In this document: one piece after another, positions 14,751 through 21,334 of the stretch
How the letters are laid out: every line of letters begins with the position of its first letter
Position numbering within the stretch: position 1 is the stretch's first letter
Source of the DNA: Clostridiales bacterium DTU023
GTDB taxonomy: Bacteria; Bacillota; Clostridia; Saccharofermentanales; DTU023
Assembly (NCBI GenBank): GCA_001512945.1
Contig: LFTF01000024.1
Location: 1-23,155 of the forward strand
DNA: 23,155 bases
Direction of reading: 5' to 3'
Notes under the pieces: model-generated
What the model was told of the DNA's origin: nothing
Database searches by the model: none
Seen by the model: only the letters and a program-made list of their open reading frames with translations
Position numbers and translations under genes: made by a program

Positions 14751-15035
14751 CTAACGGCGGTCTTCCGCCTGCTTGAGCAGTCGCTCCAACTCTTCATCGT
14801 CAAAAGCAATCTCAACAACTTTTGTCAGTAGATCAATGTAACTAAAGCATACATGCTCGCTATAAGTAGGACTCACAGGGCAACAAACCGTAAACACACT
14901 GGATGAACAATTTTCAAGGTACCCCTCGTGTATTACTGTCCGCCTTCTCCCTCCGTTCGACTTGAGCATAATACGCTGTCCGATGCGGTCTTCCAAGTCA
15001 GAGCGACATGATGCTAGATCCGTTTTTGCTATCAA
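14751..15035 (-). CDS. veg: Veg family protein
   Basis: This 94-residue protein matches Veg of Bacillus subtilis: a DLEDRIGQRIMLKSNGGRRRTV core (IGQRIMLKSNGGRRRT corresponds to LGKRLTLKANGGRRKT), then SVFTV and SYIDLLTKVVEIAF. Veg is a small, highly expressed protein reported to promote biofilm formation; its mechanism is unsettled. It has a C-terminal acidic/basic tail (EELERLLKQAEDRR) longer than in B. subtilis. The start is a TTG at 15035 with GAGGTGA 6 nt upstream, which settles the choice. ispE follows after 3 bases. A promoter with an overlapping inverted repeat lies upstream. Confidence 0.93.
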   Translation of the reverse strand: MIAKTDLASCRSDLEDRIGQRIMLKSNGGRRRTVIHEGYLENCSSSVFTVCCPVSPTYSEHVCFSYIDLLTKVVEIAFDDEELERLLKQAEDRR

Positions 15036-15072
15036 AAATAATCACCTCAATTAAATCATTTATCAAAGGCAC

Positions 15073-15121
15073 ACAATGCGCCATCAAACAGCATTGTACC
15101 TTATTTTAAGCATAAACACAA
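15073..15121 (-). promoter_or_regulatory. veg-ispE promoter overlapped by an inverted repeat
   Basis: On the minus strand TTGTGT (15116-15121) and TACAAT (15093-15098) are 17 nt apart. The perfect repeat ACAATGC/GCATTGT (15073-15079, 15091-15097) starts inside the -10 box and spans the predicted start site. It could be a repressor site or a 5' hairpin. Confidence 0.55.
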
Positions 15122-15147
15122 ATATCAGTGGTGCTTTAGCCATTAAG

Positions 15148-16230
15148 TTACGTCATTTCTCCTACAATGCCGCCACCAATGACACGATCACCATCGTAAA
15201 AAACGGCTGATTGGCCCGGAGAAGAAAGGCGAACCGGTTTCTCAAAACGAACCACCGCTTGTTGTTTATCGGACGCCATTGTTACGCTGGCAGAATAGGT
15301 AGTTCCCTGGGAACGCAATTGAACCTCAGCGCCGAACATTTGAGACAAGCTTGTGAGATAAACAACGTCGTGAAGTGCCATTTCATACATCAAAGCATCT
15401 TCTTCGTCGCCTAGCACTACGGCATTGCGCGTATGATTAATCGAGAGAACGGTCATCCGCTTGCCAAATGACTGGCCCAAACGACGGCGCTGACCTACCG
15501 TAAATAACCAGCTTCCTTTATGCTCTCCAATCACTTGCCCCGAACGATTCAGAAACGACCCCGTTTTCTCTGATAAACCTCGCTTTTTGAGAAAATCTTT
15601 GAGATTCCCAGATTCAAGAAAGCAGATGTCCTGGCTATCCTTGACTCCAGCAACAGGGTCTTGGCTCATAGAAGCAATGGCGCGAGTGTCTTGCTTATTT
15701 TTTTCTCCAAGAGGAAAAATCAACCGATCGAGCAATGACTGTGTCAATCGGTAAAGGAAGTAACTCTGATCTTGATCCCGATAGCGCGCTCTCATAAGAA
15801 AACGCCCCGATTCACTTCCGGTGAGTCGGGCATAATGACCGGTTGCGAAATAATCGCATCCCAATTCGTCCGCTATTGCGCGCAATTTTTGGAATTTGAG
15901 CGTGGCGTTGCACGTTACACAGGGATTCGATGTTTGCCCAACCTTCCAGTCACGTATAAAAGGATCGATTACATTGTCATGAAATTCACGCCTGACATCC
16001 AGCACAATGTGCTTGAGCCCTAAAATTTTAGCTGAATGTGCAGCTCTCTTCAGTCTGGGGTCATTCCAAGCTGAATCAGGCCATGTCCACAACGTCAACG
16101 CTGTGACATCACAGCCCTGTTCGAGCAACAGTGCCGCTGCAGCGGCGCTATCGACGCCACCTGAAAGACCAAGAAGTACTTTTCTTTTTGTTAGGTCCAT
16201 CACATTTTGATCATTGGGAAATATTATCAT
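15148..16230 (-). CDS. mnmA: tRNA-specific 2-thiouridylase
   Basis: MnmA thiolates U34 of tRNA-Lys, tRNA-Glu and tRNA-Gln using ATP and a persulfide relay. The 360-residue frame has the PP-loop SGGVDS (23-28), SNPCVTCN with the nucleophile Cys104, and DSQDICFLE with the persulfide Cys203. The E. coli pair is spaced alike. GHYARL and VGQRRRLG are further family blocks. The first two ATGs are at 16230 and 16200, and neither has a ribosome site. The ATG at 16230 sits exactly 6 nt after a TAGAAT -10 box (16237-16242), with TCGACA 18 nt further upstream. This suggests a leaderless mRNA starting on that ATG. The first ten residues are not conserved, so 16200 remains possible. Confidence 0.95.
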   Translation of the reverse strand: MIIFPNDQNVMDLTKRKVLLGLSGGVDSAAAAALLLEQGCDVTALTLWTWPDSAWNDPRLKRAAHSAKILGLKHIVLDVRREFHDNVIDPFIRDWKVGQTSNPCVTCNATLKFQKLRAIADELGCDYFATGHYARLTGSESGRFLMRARYRDQDQSYFLYRLTQSLLDRLIFPLGEKNKQDTRAIASMSQDPVAGVKDSQDICFLESGNLKDFLKKRGLSEKTGSFLNRSGQVIGEHKGSWLFTVGQRRRLGQSFGKRMTVLSINHTRNAVVLGDEEDALMYEMALHDVVYLTSLSQMFGAEVQLRSQGTTYSASVTMASDKQQAVVRFEKPVRLSSPGQSAVFYDGDRVIGGGIVGEMT

Positions 16231-16236
16231 AGCGCC

Positions 16237-16266
16237 ATTCTATCGAAATGAGAACTCCGGTGTCGA
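16237..16266 (-). promoter_or_regulatory. Putative leaderless promoter of mnmA
   Basis: On the minus strand TCGACA (16261-16266) and TAGAAT (16237-16242) are 18 nt apart, each with 5 of 6 consensus matches. Six bases separate the -10 from the ATG at 16228-16230, so transcription should begin at or next to the start codon. Confidence 0.5.
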
Positions 16267-16324
16267 GTTGCCTTCACCCGACTTCCCGAGCGAAATCTCC
16301 TAGCTGTGTCAAAACACGAAAGTA

Positions 16325-16686
16325 TGACAAGCGAAACGGGCAGGATTCCCAATCATTTCCGGGGAATCATCTGCCCGCTTCTCTGAGGTGTACTTCCAAC
16401 GTACCCTCCTCTCCCGTCCCGCATAGATCACGACAGCACCGGTTGAAGTTAGACGACTTCGTGAACAATTCCGGCCATAAGATCTTGTATGGTACGCCGA
16501 CACATGCAACTCACTCTATTTCTGAGTTTGTTGTTTTAGGTTACGCAACCTTGGCTTCAGATCTCTTGCATTGCCGCACGCACAGCTGTGACCCTCAGGG
16601 ACACCTTTTTCTCGATTACTTTCAACCTTCTGGTGTTCCAGTATCTCCGGAGCACACACATATGTTTATGTAATCCTATTAAGGGT
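16325..16686 (-). ncRNA. Candidate structured RNA, unidentified
   Basis: This is the most structured non-coding stretch of the window. A near-consensus promoter (16693-16721) points into it, and a 17-bp hairpin closes it: AAACGGGCAG-GATTCCC (16334-16350) pairs with GGGAATC-at-CTGCCCGCTT (16362-16380). Between them lie consecutive inverted repeats: CTGG/CCAG (16630-16641), GTG-CCC/GGG-CAC (16588-16604) and CACAGCTGTG (16581-16590). AGGTT/AACCT (16538-16551), AACTCA/TGAGTT (16508-16528), GAAGT/ACTTC (16445-16460) and GTAC/GTAC (16390-16404) follow. I looked for tmRNA, RNase P, SRP RNA, T-box and common riboswitch signatures and saw none; 6S RNA cannot be excluded by eye. The U-tract after the last stem is weak. 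It may instead be a long leader or contain small ORFs. Confidence 0.4.
16334..16380 (-). terminator. Large hairpin, probable terminator of the candidate RNA
   Basis: Ten base pairs (AAACGGGCAG/CTGCCCGCTT, one G-U) and seven more (GATTCCC/GGGAATC) stack with a 2-nt bulge. The following minus-strand sequence is only moderately T-rich. A small GTGT/ACAC hairpin (16306-16317) comes next. Confidence 0.5.
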
Positions 16687-16692
16687 AAGAAG

Positions 16693-16721
16693 ATACTAGC
16701 ATAACTTTGTCAGCCTGTCAA
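16693..16721 (-). promoter_or_regulatory. Near-consensus sigma-A promoter into the 16.3-16.7 kb intergenic region
   Basis: On the minus strand a perfect TTGACA (16716-16721) and TAGTAT (16693-16698) are separated by 17 nt. It is among the best promoters in the window. It lies about 50 bases after the XRE stop and some 460 bases before mnmA. Confidence 0.75.
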
Positions 16722-16768
16722 TATTTATTCGCCTCTAGCGCATAATTATCGATGTGCGAATGAGTCAA

Positions 16769-17197
16769 TTATAAGACGGACTCCACGCTTGCATTCGCAT
16801 CATTGGTTCTTTCAACGCATTCAATCTCATAGTAGATCTCGGCACGATCAAGAATGCGCTGACGCGCATGCGGTGACAATGAACCCATTAATTCAATGAG
16901 TCTTAGTTTCTGCTCCAGCAATGCGATATCTTCTTTGCTGAGATCTTCTGATCTCTCCAAAACAATCCGATGTGGCTCCGAGGAGAGACGCAAATCATCT
17001 TCGCTCATTTCCTCTGACCCAAGAATCTGGTCGAGCGTGGCATCATACATTTCAGCGATCCGTTTTGCCGTTTTGATATCTGGATAGTTTCTGCCAGTTT
17101 CCCACTGACTGACTGATGTTTGTTTAACACCAAGTATCTTTGCAAGATCATTTTGTGTCATGTGGTGCTTTTTTCTGAAAAATCGAATACCGTTCAT
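16769..17197 (-). CDS. XRE-family transcriptional regulator
   Basis: This 142-residue protein has an N-terminal Cro/C1-type helix-turn-helix: FFRKKHHMTQNDLAKILGVKQTSVSQWETGRNYPD (residues 5-39) and AKRIAEMYDATLDQILG. Then comes an acidic, helical C-terminal part (about 65-130) containing SPHARQRILDRAEIYYEIE, likely for dimerisation or signal input. The ATG at 17197 is chosen because GAGGG lies a few bases upstream; the longer frame to 17227 has none. The inverted repeat TATGC-4-GCATA (17295-17308) about 100 bases upstream, overlapping a TATTAT box, is a plausible auto-operator. It sits between the unknown 330-residue gene and the candidate structured RNA and could control either. Confidence 0.88.
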   Translation of the reverse strand: MNGIRFFRKKHHMTQNDLAKILGVKQTSVSQWETGRNYPDIKTAKRIAEMYDATLDQILGSEEMSEDDLRLSSEPHRIVLERSEDLSKEDIALLEQKLRLIELMGSLSPHARQRILDRAEIYYEIECVERTNDANASVESVL

Positions 17198-17520
17198 ATA
17201 ACCCTCTTTCACACTTACACGTTGCAAGGAATAGCCTGATCCGTCATTCCCTGAAATTGATTGTGTATCATATAAATATCAGGAAACTACTCGATATGCC
17301 TTTGCATAATATCAGCTATACAAACTCATTGTACTCAATTATTACGTCAAAATGCAAGACTTTAAACCTCATCAAATAACTATATTACCTAATCGTTTAT
17401 TCGAATTTGTTGTTAATATGACTCAGATATCGATTTCCACGGACCTTTGCTTGCTTGACCTCGTATCATCTCGTGAATTTTGAGTGGGTCAGCTTACCAA
17501 TCTCCTATCATATCCAGGGA
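17198..17520. other. Intergenic region upstream of the XRE gene
   Basis: No gene is seen in this AT-rich stretch. It contains GATATGC-4-GCATAATATC (17293-17313), an inverted repeat overlapping a TATTAT -10-like box (17306-17311, minus strand) that lacks a good -35. No clear terminator follows the upstream 330-residue gene. Confidence 0.4.
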
Positions 17521-18513
17521 TCATTTATACCAAACAGGGACGGGAGTCCGGAAAAGATCATGAGTTCGAGAGAGCTTTGCGAAGCGGTTTATGTGCTCCC
17601 GTTCCTGCTCTGAACCCGGCTCACTTGAAATAATCTTTTCGAGATCAATAATCATGTGATGATGGGCAAGATGTGTGAAAAAATGCGATGGCACATCAAG
17701 ATTGAAATATAGATCGACCAGATAATAACGATCCTGCACATCAATATTTGCAAGATCGTACATCAGTTGACAAAGATCTGTATCAACAATATTTTCGCAA
17801 AGAAAAAAGGGATAATCAACAAGTAGCGCGCCATGCTCCGCATAGGCGAAACACTTAGAGACGTAAGGACCAAGCGAAAGAGTAAGATGGAAATTTTGTG
17901 ACGTTGCAATGCTTCGCGCGTTCCGTAGAAAGAACGATTGCCAGTGCTTGAAAACCGAGCGATTCGGTATCCTGTGCTCTGCTCGCGTGACAAGGTCTTG
18001 GGCATTTGACTCCATATCGGTAAAAACAGATTGGCTGCTTTCTGACTGATATGGGTTCTTGCCTACTTGTAATAAACGGAGAAATGCCGTAAGTTGGACA
18101 AGATTTTCAAACTTGGGGACGACTAGGCTCTGAAGCATATTTATGTACGAAGTGTCCGAACGTCTTTTTGCAAAACCGTAATAGCCTTCTTCGCAACTCA
18201 CCAAGTGAAGGCTGGGTATTACATGACCCAAAGCCCGGAACAGTGTTGACGCGTTTACAATAACTTCGCTTACCCAATCCAAGTGGGCTAATAATTCCTG
18301 TACAACCTGCCATTCACGCCACGGTCCGGTAAATAACCAGTGCGCCTGCATCTCGCGATCTAGTACTTCGTATACTGCGAGCCCGCGAGTTTCCTCCTTA
18401 GCGTAACAATCATTTATCTGCCAGCCGTTACAACCTTCAATCTCTTGCAATCGCTCCTGAAGTTTTTCGCGATCGCTGAATAACTGAGTGAACACATCAT
18501 CGGTAATAGTCAT
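17521..18513 (-). CDS. Unrecognised 330-residue protein
   Basis: I do not recognise this protein. It is soluble, with no signal peptide, membrane helix or P-loop, and is rich in aromatics and His/Cys. It has HTL-type segments such as FTHLAHHHMIIDLEKI near residues 275-290. The middle part (GALLVDYPFFLCEN..DTDLCQLMYDLANID, about 226-258) faintly recalls the aspartate-containing C-lobe of aminoglycoside-phosphotransferase or CotS-like spore-coat kinases. However, no HGDxxxxN motif is present, so at best it would be a degenerate kinase fold. The ATG at 18513 has AAGGA 5 nt upstream. It is preceded by two large hairpins and followed by an XRE regulator in the same orientation. The reading frame is intact and codon use resembles the neighbours. 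Confidence 0.75.
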   Translation of the reverse strand: MTITDDVFTQLFSDREKLQERLQEIEGCNGWQINDCYAKEETRGLAVYEVLDREMQAHWLFTGPWREWQVVQELLAHLDWVSEVIVNASTLFRALGHVIPSLHLVSCEEGYYGFAKRRSDTSYINMLQSLVVPKFENLVQLTAFLRLLQVGKNPYQSESSQSVFTDMESNAQDLVTRAEHRIPNRSVFKHWQSFFLRNARSIATSQNFHLTLSLGPYVSKCFAYAEHGALLVDYPFFLCENIVDTDLCQLMYDLANIDVQDRYYLVDLYFNLDVPSHFFTHLAHHHMIIDLEKIISSEPGSEQEREHINRFAKLSRTHDLFRTPVPVWYK

Positions 18514-18574
18514 AACTGTCCTTCTTTACTTAACATCTTATGCAGCTATTGTATAAAATATAGCGTAAACAACT

Positions 18575-18607
18575 GTGACAGTTGCGCCATTTTGGCGCAT
18601 CTGTCAC
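18575..18607. repeat. Strong 12-bp interrupted hairpin upstream of the 330-residue gene
   Basis: GTGACAG-tt-GCGCC, a 5-nt ATTTT loop, and GGCGC-at-CTGTCAC form two perfect stem blocks (7 and 5 bp) around a 2x2 internal mismatch. On the minus strand it precedes the 330-residue gene by about 60 bases. It may be a terminator, an attenuator or a regulator site. Confidence 0.6.
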
Positions 18608-18617
18608 TAAACGAAAT

Positions 18618-18673
18618 AGCGCACCGGTTGAGATGACAAGGAAATTCCTTGACCTGTTCCCGCACGGTGCGCT
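18618..18673 (-). terminator. Long hairpin after the aminotransferase gene
   Basis: AGCGCACCG (18618-18626) pairs with CGGTGCGCT (18665-18673). Inside the loop lies a second perfect repeat, CAAGGAA-1-TTCCTTG (18637-18651). On the minus strand the outer stem is followed by ATTTCGTTT, a moderate U-tract, 23 bases after the aminotransferase stop. Termination is the simplest reading. Confidence 0.55.
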
Positions 18674-18696
18674 AACAGTCAGATTTCTTAAGTTCA

Positions 18697-19896
18697 TTAA
18701 TTGATTCGGCCGGGATATTGCTTGAGCGATATATCCAGAATTCGCATTGCCTCTGCAAGATCTTCTGTGTTAAGAACATATGCGACACGCACTTCATCAA
18801 CACCCATACCCGGTGTCTGATAAAAATTCTCCACGGGTGCGAGCATTACTGTCTTTCCATCTTTTTCAAAGTCAGTGAGCAGCCAGATCGCGAAAGTCTC
18901 TGCGTTATCGACAGGCAATTTCGCAATGGCGTAGAAAGCGCCTCCCGGCTTTTCACAAAGCACACCCTCCATCTTCTGCAGCTCTTCAATCAAGAGATTG
19001 CGACGTTCTTCGTAACGTTCTCGTATAGGTTTAAAATAACTCGGATCAAGGTCGTAAAGCGCTTTCGACCCGATCATCTCCAGCGTTGGAACGCAGAGTC
19101 GAGCTTGCCCAAGTTTTAACGCAGCCGTCATAACATCTCTGTTTTTGCTCGTCAGTGATCCGATTCTTGCACCACACGCTGAGAACCGCTTGGATACACT
19201 GTCCACAAGGATCACACGGTCGAGAATATCTGTCATGGTCCCAAAGCTGGTCGCTGATTTGCCATCATAGCAGAACTCACGGTATACCTCGTCAGCTATA
19301 ATGAAAATATCTCGATCTCGTGCAATATCAGCGAGGAGTCGGACTTCTTCTTGACTGTAAACAACGCCGGCAGGATTGCCCGGATTCGACAACATGATGC
19401 CTTTGGTTTTTTCGGTGATGAGTGATTCAATTTCCGAACGTCCCGGGAGGGCGAATCCATTTTCCGGATAGGTTGTGATCGGGCGGATATTAGCCAGATA
19501 AGGAGCAGCAAACCCACGGTAATTGGTATAGAAGGGTTCGGGAACGAGTATCTCTTCACCCGGATCACAGGTAATAATGAAAGCCCACTGTAGCGCCTCG
19601 CTCCCACCGTTAGTAATGATTATATCCTCTGTCTCATAGGTTAGTCCCATACGCTTATAATAGGCTGCGATGCTATCACGAAGCGGTTCCCATCCATTAG
19701 AGTCAGCATATGCGAGAACATCCAAGTCGGCTTTTTTCACCGCTTCCATGAATACTTTCGGCGTCTCGATATCGGGTTGACCGATATTCAAATGGTAGAC
19801 TTTAATTCCGCGTTTCTTGGCTTGATTGGCATAAGGAACGAGTTTGCGAATAGGTGACGCCTGCATTCCAAGACTGCGTTGCGATATTTTCATCAT
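18697..19896 (-). CDS. PLP-dependent class I/II aminotransferase
   Basis: This 399-residue cytoplasmic enzyme belongs to fold-type I aspartate-aminotransferase-like proteins. Signatures are YHLNIGQPDIETP (34-46), TNGGSEALQWAF (95-106, phosphate-binding), NPGNPAGVVYS (171-181), ADEVYREF (201-208, Asp202 to the PLP ring nitrogen) and VDSVSKRFSACGARIG, with Lys236 the Schiff-base lysine. The C-terminal EVRVAYVL supplies the carboxylate-binding Arg. The amino-donor specificity cannot be read from sequence; aspartate, alanine or aromatic substrates are all possible. GGAGG lies 7 nt before the first of two tandem ATGs. It is a stand-alone gene between two terminator-like hairpins. Confidence 0.93.
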   Translation of the reverse strand: MMKISQRSLGMQASPIRKLVPYANQAKKRGIKVYHLNIGQPDIETPKVFMEAVKKADLDVLAYADSNGWEPLRDSIAAYYKRMGLTYETEDIIITNGGSEALQWAFIITCDPGEEILVPEPFYTNYRGFAAPYLANIRPITTYPENGFALPGRSEIESLITEKTKGIMLSNPGNPAGVVYSQEEVRLLADIARDRDIFIIADEVYREFCYDGKSATSFGTMTDILDRVILVDSVSKRFSACGARIGSLTSKNRDVMTAALKLGQARLCVPTLEMIGSKALYDLDPSYFKPIRERYEERRNLLIEELQKMEGVLCEKPGGAFYAIAKLPVDNAETFAIWLLTDFEKDGKTVMLAPVENFYQTPGMGVDEVRVAYVLNTEDLAEAMRILDISLKQYPGRIN

Positions 19897-20021
19897 GGTA
19901 ATTCCTCCCTACTTACACAGGCCCGTCGGGATGTGTTAAAACCTTTGCGATTAACTGATTATGCGGCTTACATCGCGTGCTCATCATAGCATATTGACAA
20001 TTAGAGGAGGAGCTATTAAAT

Positions 20022-20058
20022 GCAAAATAAGAGCGGATCCTTCTCAGTATCCGCTCTT
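20022..20058 (-). terminator. Rho-independent terminator after the fucose-isomerase-like gene
   Basis: AAGAGCGGAT (20029-20038) pairs with ATCCGCTCTT (20049-20058), and on the minus strand ATTTTGCATTT follows. It lies 30 bases after the stop of the isomerase-like gene, ending the acyl-CoA synthetase/isomerase-like unit. Confidence 0.8.
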
Positions 20059-20087
20059 AAGAGTTTCTAGTTAATTGAATTAGAAAA

Positions 20088-21287
20088 TTATTTGTACGAT
20101 TTGAAAAACTCCTCAACGAGTGCTTCGTGGTGGCCTAACACAATCATATGATGGTTCGCGATTGGTCTATTTGTGAAGTAGTCAAGCCCCGAAGGAATCT
20201 CGATCGCAAGCTGCGTCCGGCAAAGATTACCTTCATGCATACTACGAATGATGCGAGCATCAGCTGCGTAATAGGTCTCGAAATCGTCTTTACACTTGAA
20301 CACGGTGCAACCACCTGGTTCAAAATCAGCTGCAACGGAAACACCAAGCCCACTTTCGAAATGAGTTGTCAATTTGTATTGATCCGACATATCAAGAGGC
20401 AGGATACAATGCGCAAAAACGATTTCATTTTTAGAGGGGTAAAGCCGCGACGGATTAACCATAAATACAGGTTGTCCCGTTAACTCACCAATGACAACCA
20501 TCGAGACGAGCGAGCGACTATCACCTTCGCAGGCAGCCCATACACCTTCGGCATTGAGTATTGCGAGCGCAAGACATCCCGTGATGCAGAAGGGCTCCAG
20601 AAGGTCGAAACAGCGGAGCGTAAAGCCATCAAGTTCATAACGATCTACAATGCGCCGGCAAGCTCCGTACACTTCAAGTGCCTTTTCCATCTCCTCCGCT
20701 TTGTATCCTTTGGCTTTGAGTTGAACTGTCCATTCATTGTCAACATAAGTCTTTTTTTCGCATTCACGCATAATTTCATCCATTGAAATATGAACGAGTT
20801 CCATCCCCGATCGTTCACGCAAAACATCCGCGTCAACCGGAGCACCGATAAGCCAATCTGATTCGCCCGTAACACCCAGACGCATCCCTCGCAATTTATA
20901 TCGTGTTCCTGCCACACGCATCAAGGTGCGAAGTCTTGCGGCAATTTCATCAGGATCCCCATGCAAAATCTCGCCATGTTCACCCTGTTCATTGAGGAAA
21001 GAAAGGATCTCCATGGAAGCTGCCAGGGAATTGTGTGAGCGTGTCGTTAACAGATAGTATGGGCCCTCCACAGTTTCGTACAAAGTCTTAAAGACTTGCT
21101 CGGAACCGCCTGAACCGACAAAATAAAGTCTTAGGGGCTGGTCCGCAAAAGCTTGTCGGTCTTGTGTGAAAACAAGCGCCTCACCTAACGCCTGTGAAAC
21201 TTCACCGAGAAATGCATTACAGGATGCTGTGAGATTGGGATCCCGGTTATCATTGGGTGCTTTGATGAGCCATACTGATTGTGTCAT
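20088..21287 (-). CDS. L-fucose/arabinose isomerase-like superfamily protein
   Basis: This 399-residue protein looks like a shortened member of the FucI/AraA isomerase superfamily. The N-terminal 170 residues alternate strands and helices like a Rossmann-type half. The C-terminal half holds the recognisable catalytic-type segment: FCITGCLALAILNAEGVW, then AACEGD (Glu254, Asp256, candidate metal ligands), and NEIVFAHCILPLD with His293. Its length is well below FucI (about 590) and AraA (about 500). Similar short proteins are annotated only as fucose isomerase-like, so the substrate is unknown. The ATG has GGAGG 8 nt upstream. It follows the acyl-CoA synthetase-like gene after 47 bases with no terminator, so co-transcription is likely, although the two functions have no obvious link. 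Confidence 0.75.
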   Translation of the reverse strand: MTQSVWLIKAPNDNRDPNLTASCNAFLGEVSQALGEALVFTQDRQAFADQPLRLYFVGSGGSEQVFKTLYETVEGPYYLLTTRSHNSLAASMEILSFLNEQGEHGEILHGDPDEIAARLRTLMRVAGTRYKLRGMRLGVTGESDWLIGAPVDADVLRERSGMELVHISMDEIMRECEKKTYVDNEWTVQLKAKGYKAEEMEKALEVYGACRRIVDRYELDGFTLRCFDLLEPFCITGCLALAILNAEGVWAACEGDSRSLVSMVVIGELTGQPVFMVNPSRLYPSKNEIVFAHCILPLDMSDQYKLTTHFESGLGVSVAADFEPGGCTVFKCKDDFETYYAADARIIRSMHEGNLCRTQLAIEIPSGLDYFTNRPIANHHMIVLGHHEALVEEFFKSYK

Positions 21288-21334
21288 GTTTTGAACCTCC
21301 TAAAGTTCCTGTAGTGCCAGTGAGTGGGCGCGCT

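Noticed and set aside
16309..16509. 66-codon minus-strand frame with a TTG start
   Set aside because: Weak ribosome site, it runs through the large hairpin, and the sequence is Arg-rich without family resemblance.
16248..16673. 141-codon plus-strand reading frame antisense to the candidate RNA
   Set aside because: No ribosome site, no recognisable family, composition rich in Ser/Pro/His/Arg as expected from chance, and a strong promoter runs in the opposite direction.
16231..16768. 6S RNA, tmRNA, RNase P or SRP RNA as identity of the structured region
   Set aside because: The characteristic core sequences of tmRNA, RNase P and SRP RNA are not visible; 6S RNA has little primary-sequence signature, so it remains only a possibility.
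17521..18513. Assignment as a CotS or aminoglycoside phosphotransferase-like kinase
   Set aside because: The catalytic HGDxxxxN segment and a nucleotide loop are missing; resemblance is limited to one short stretch.
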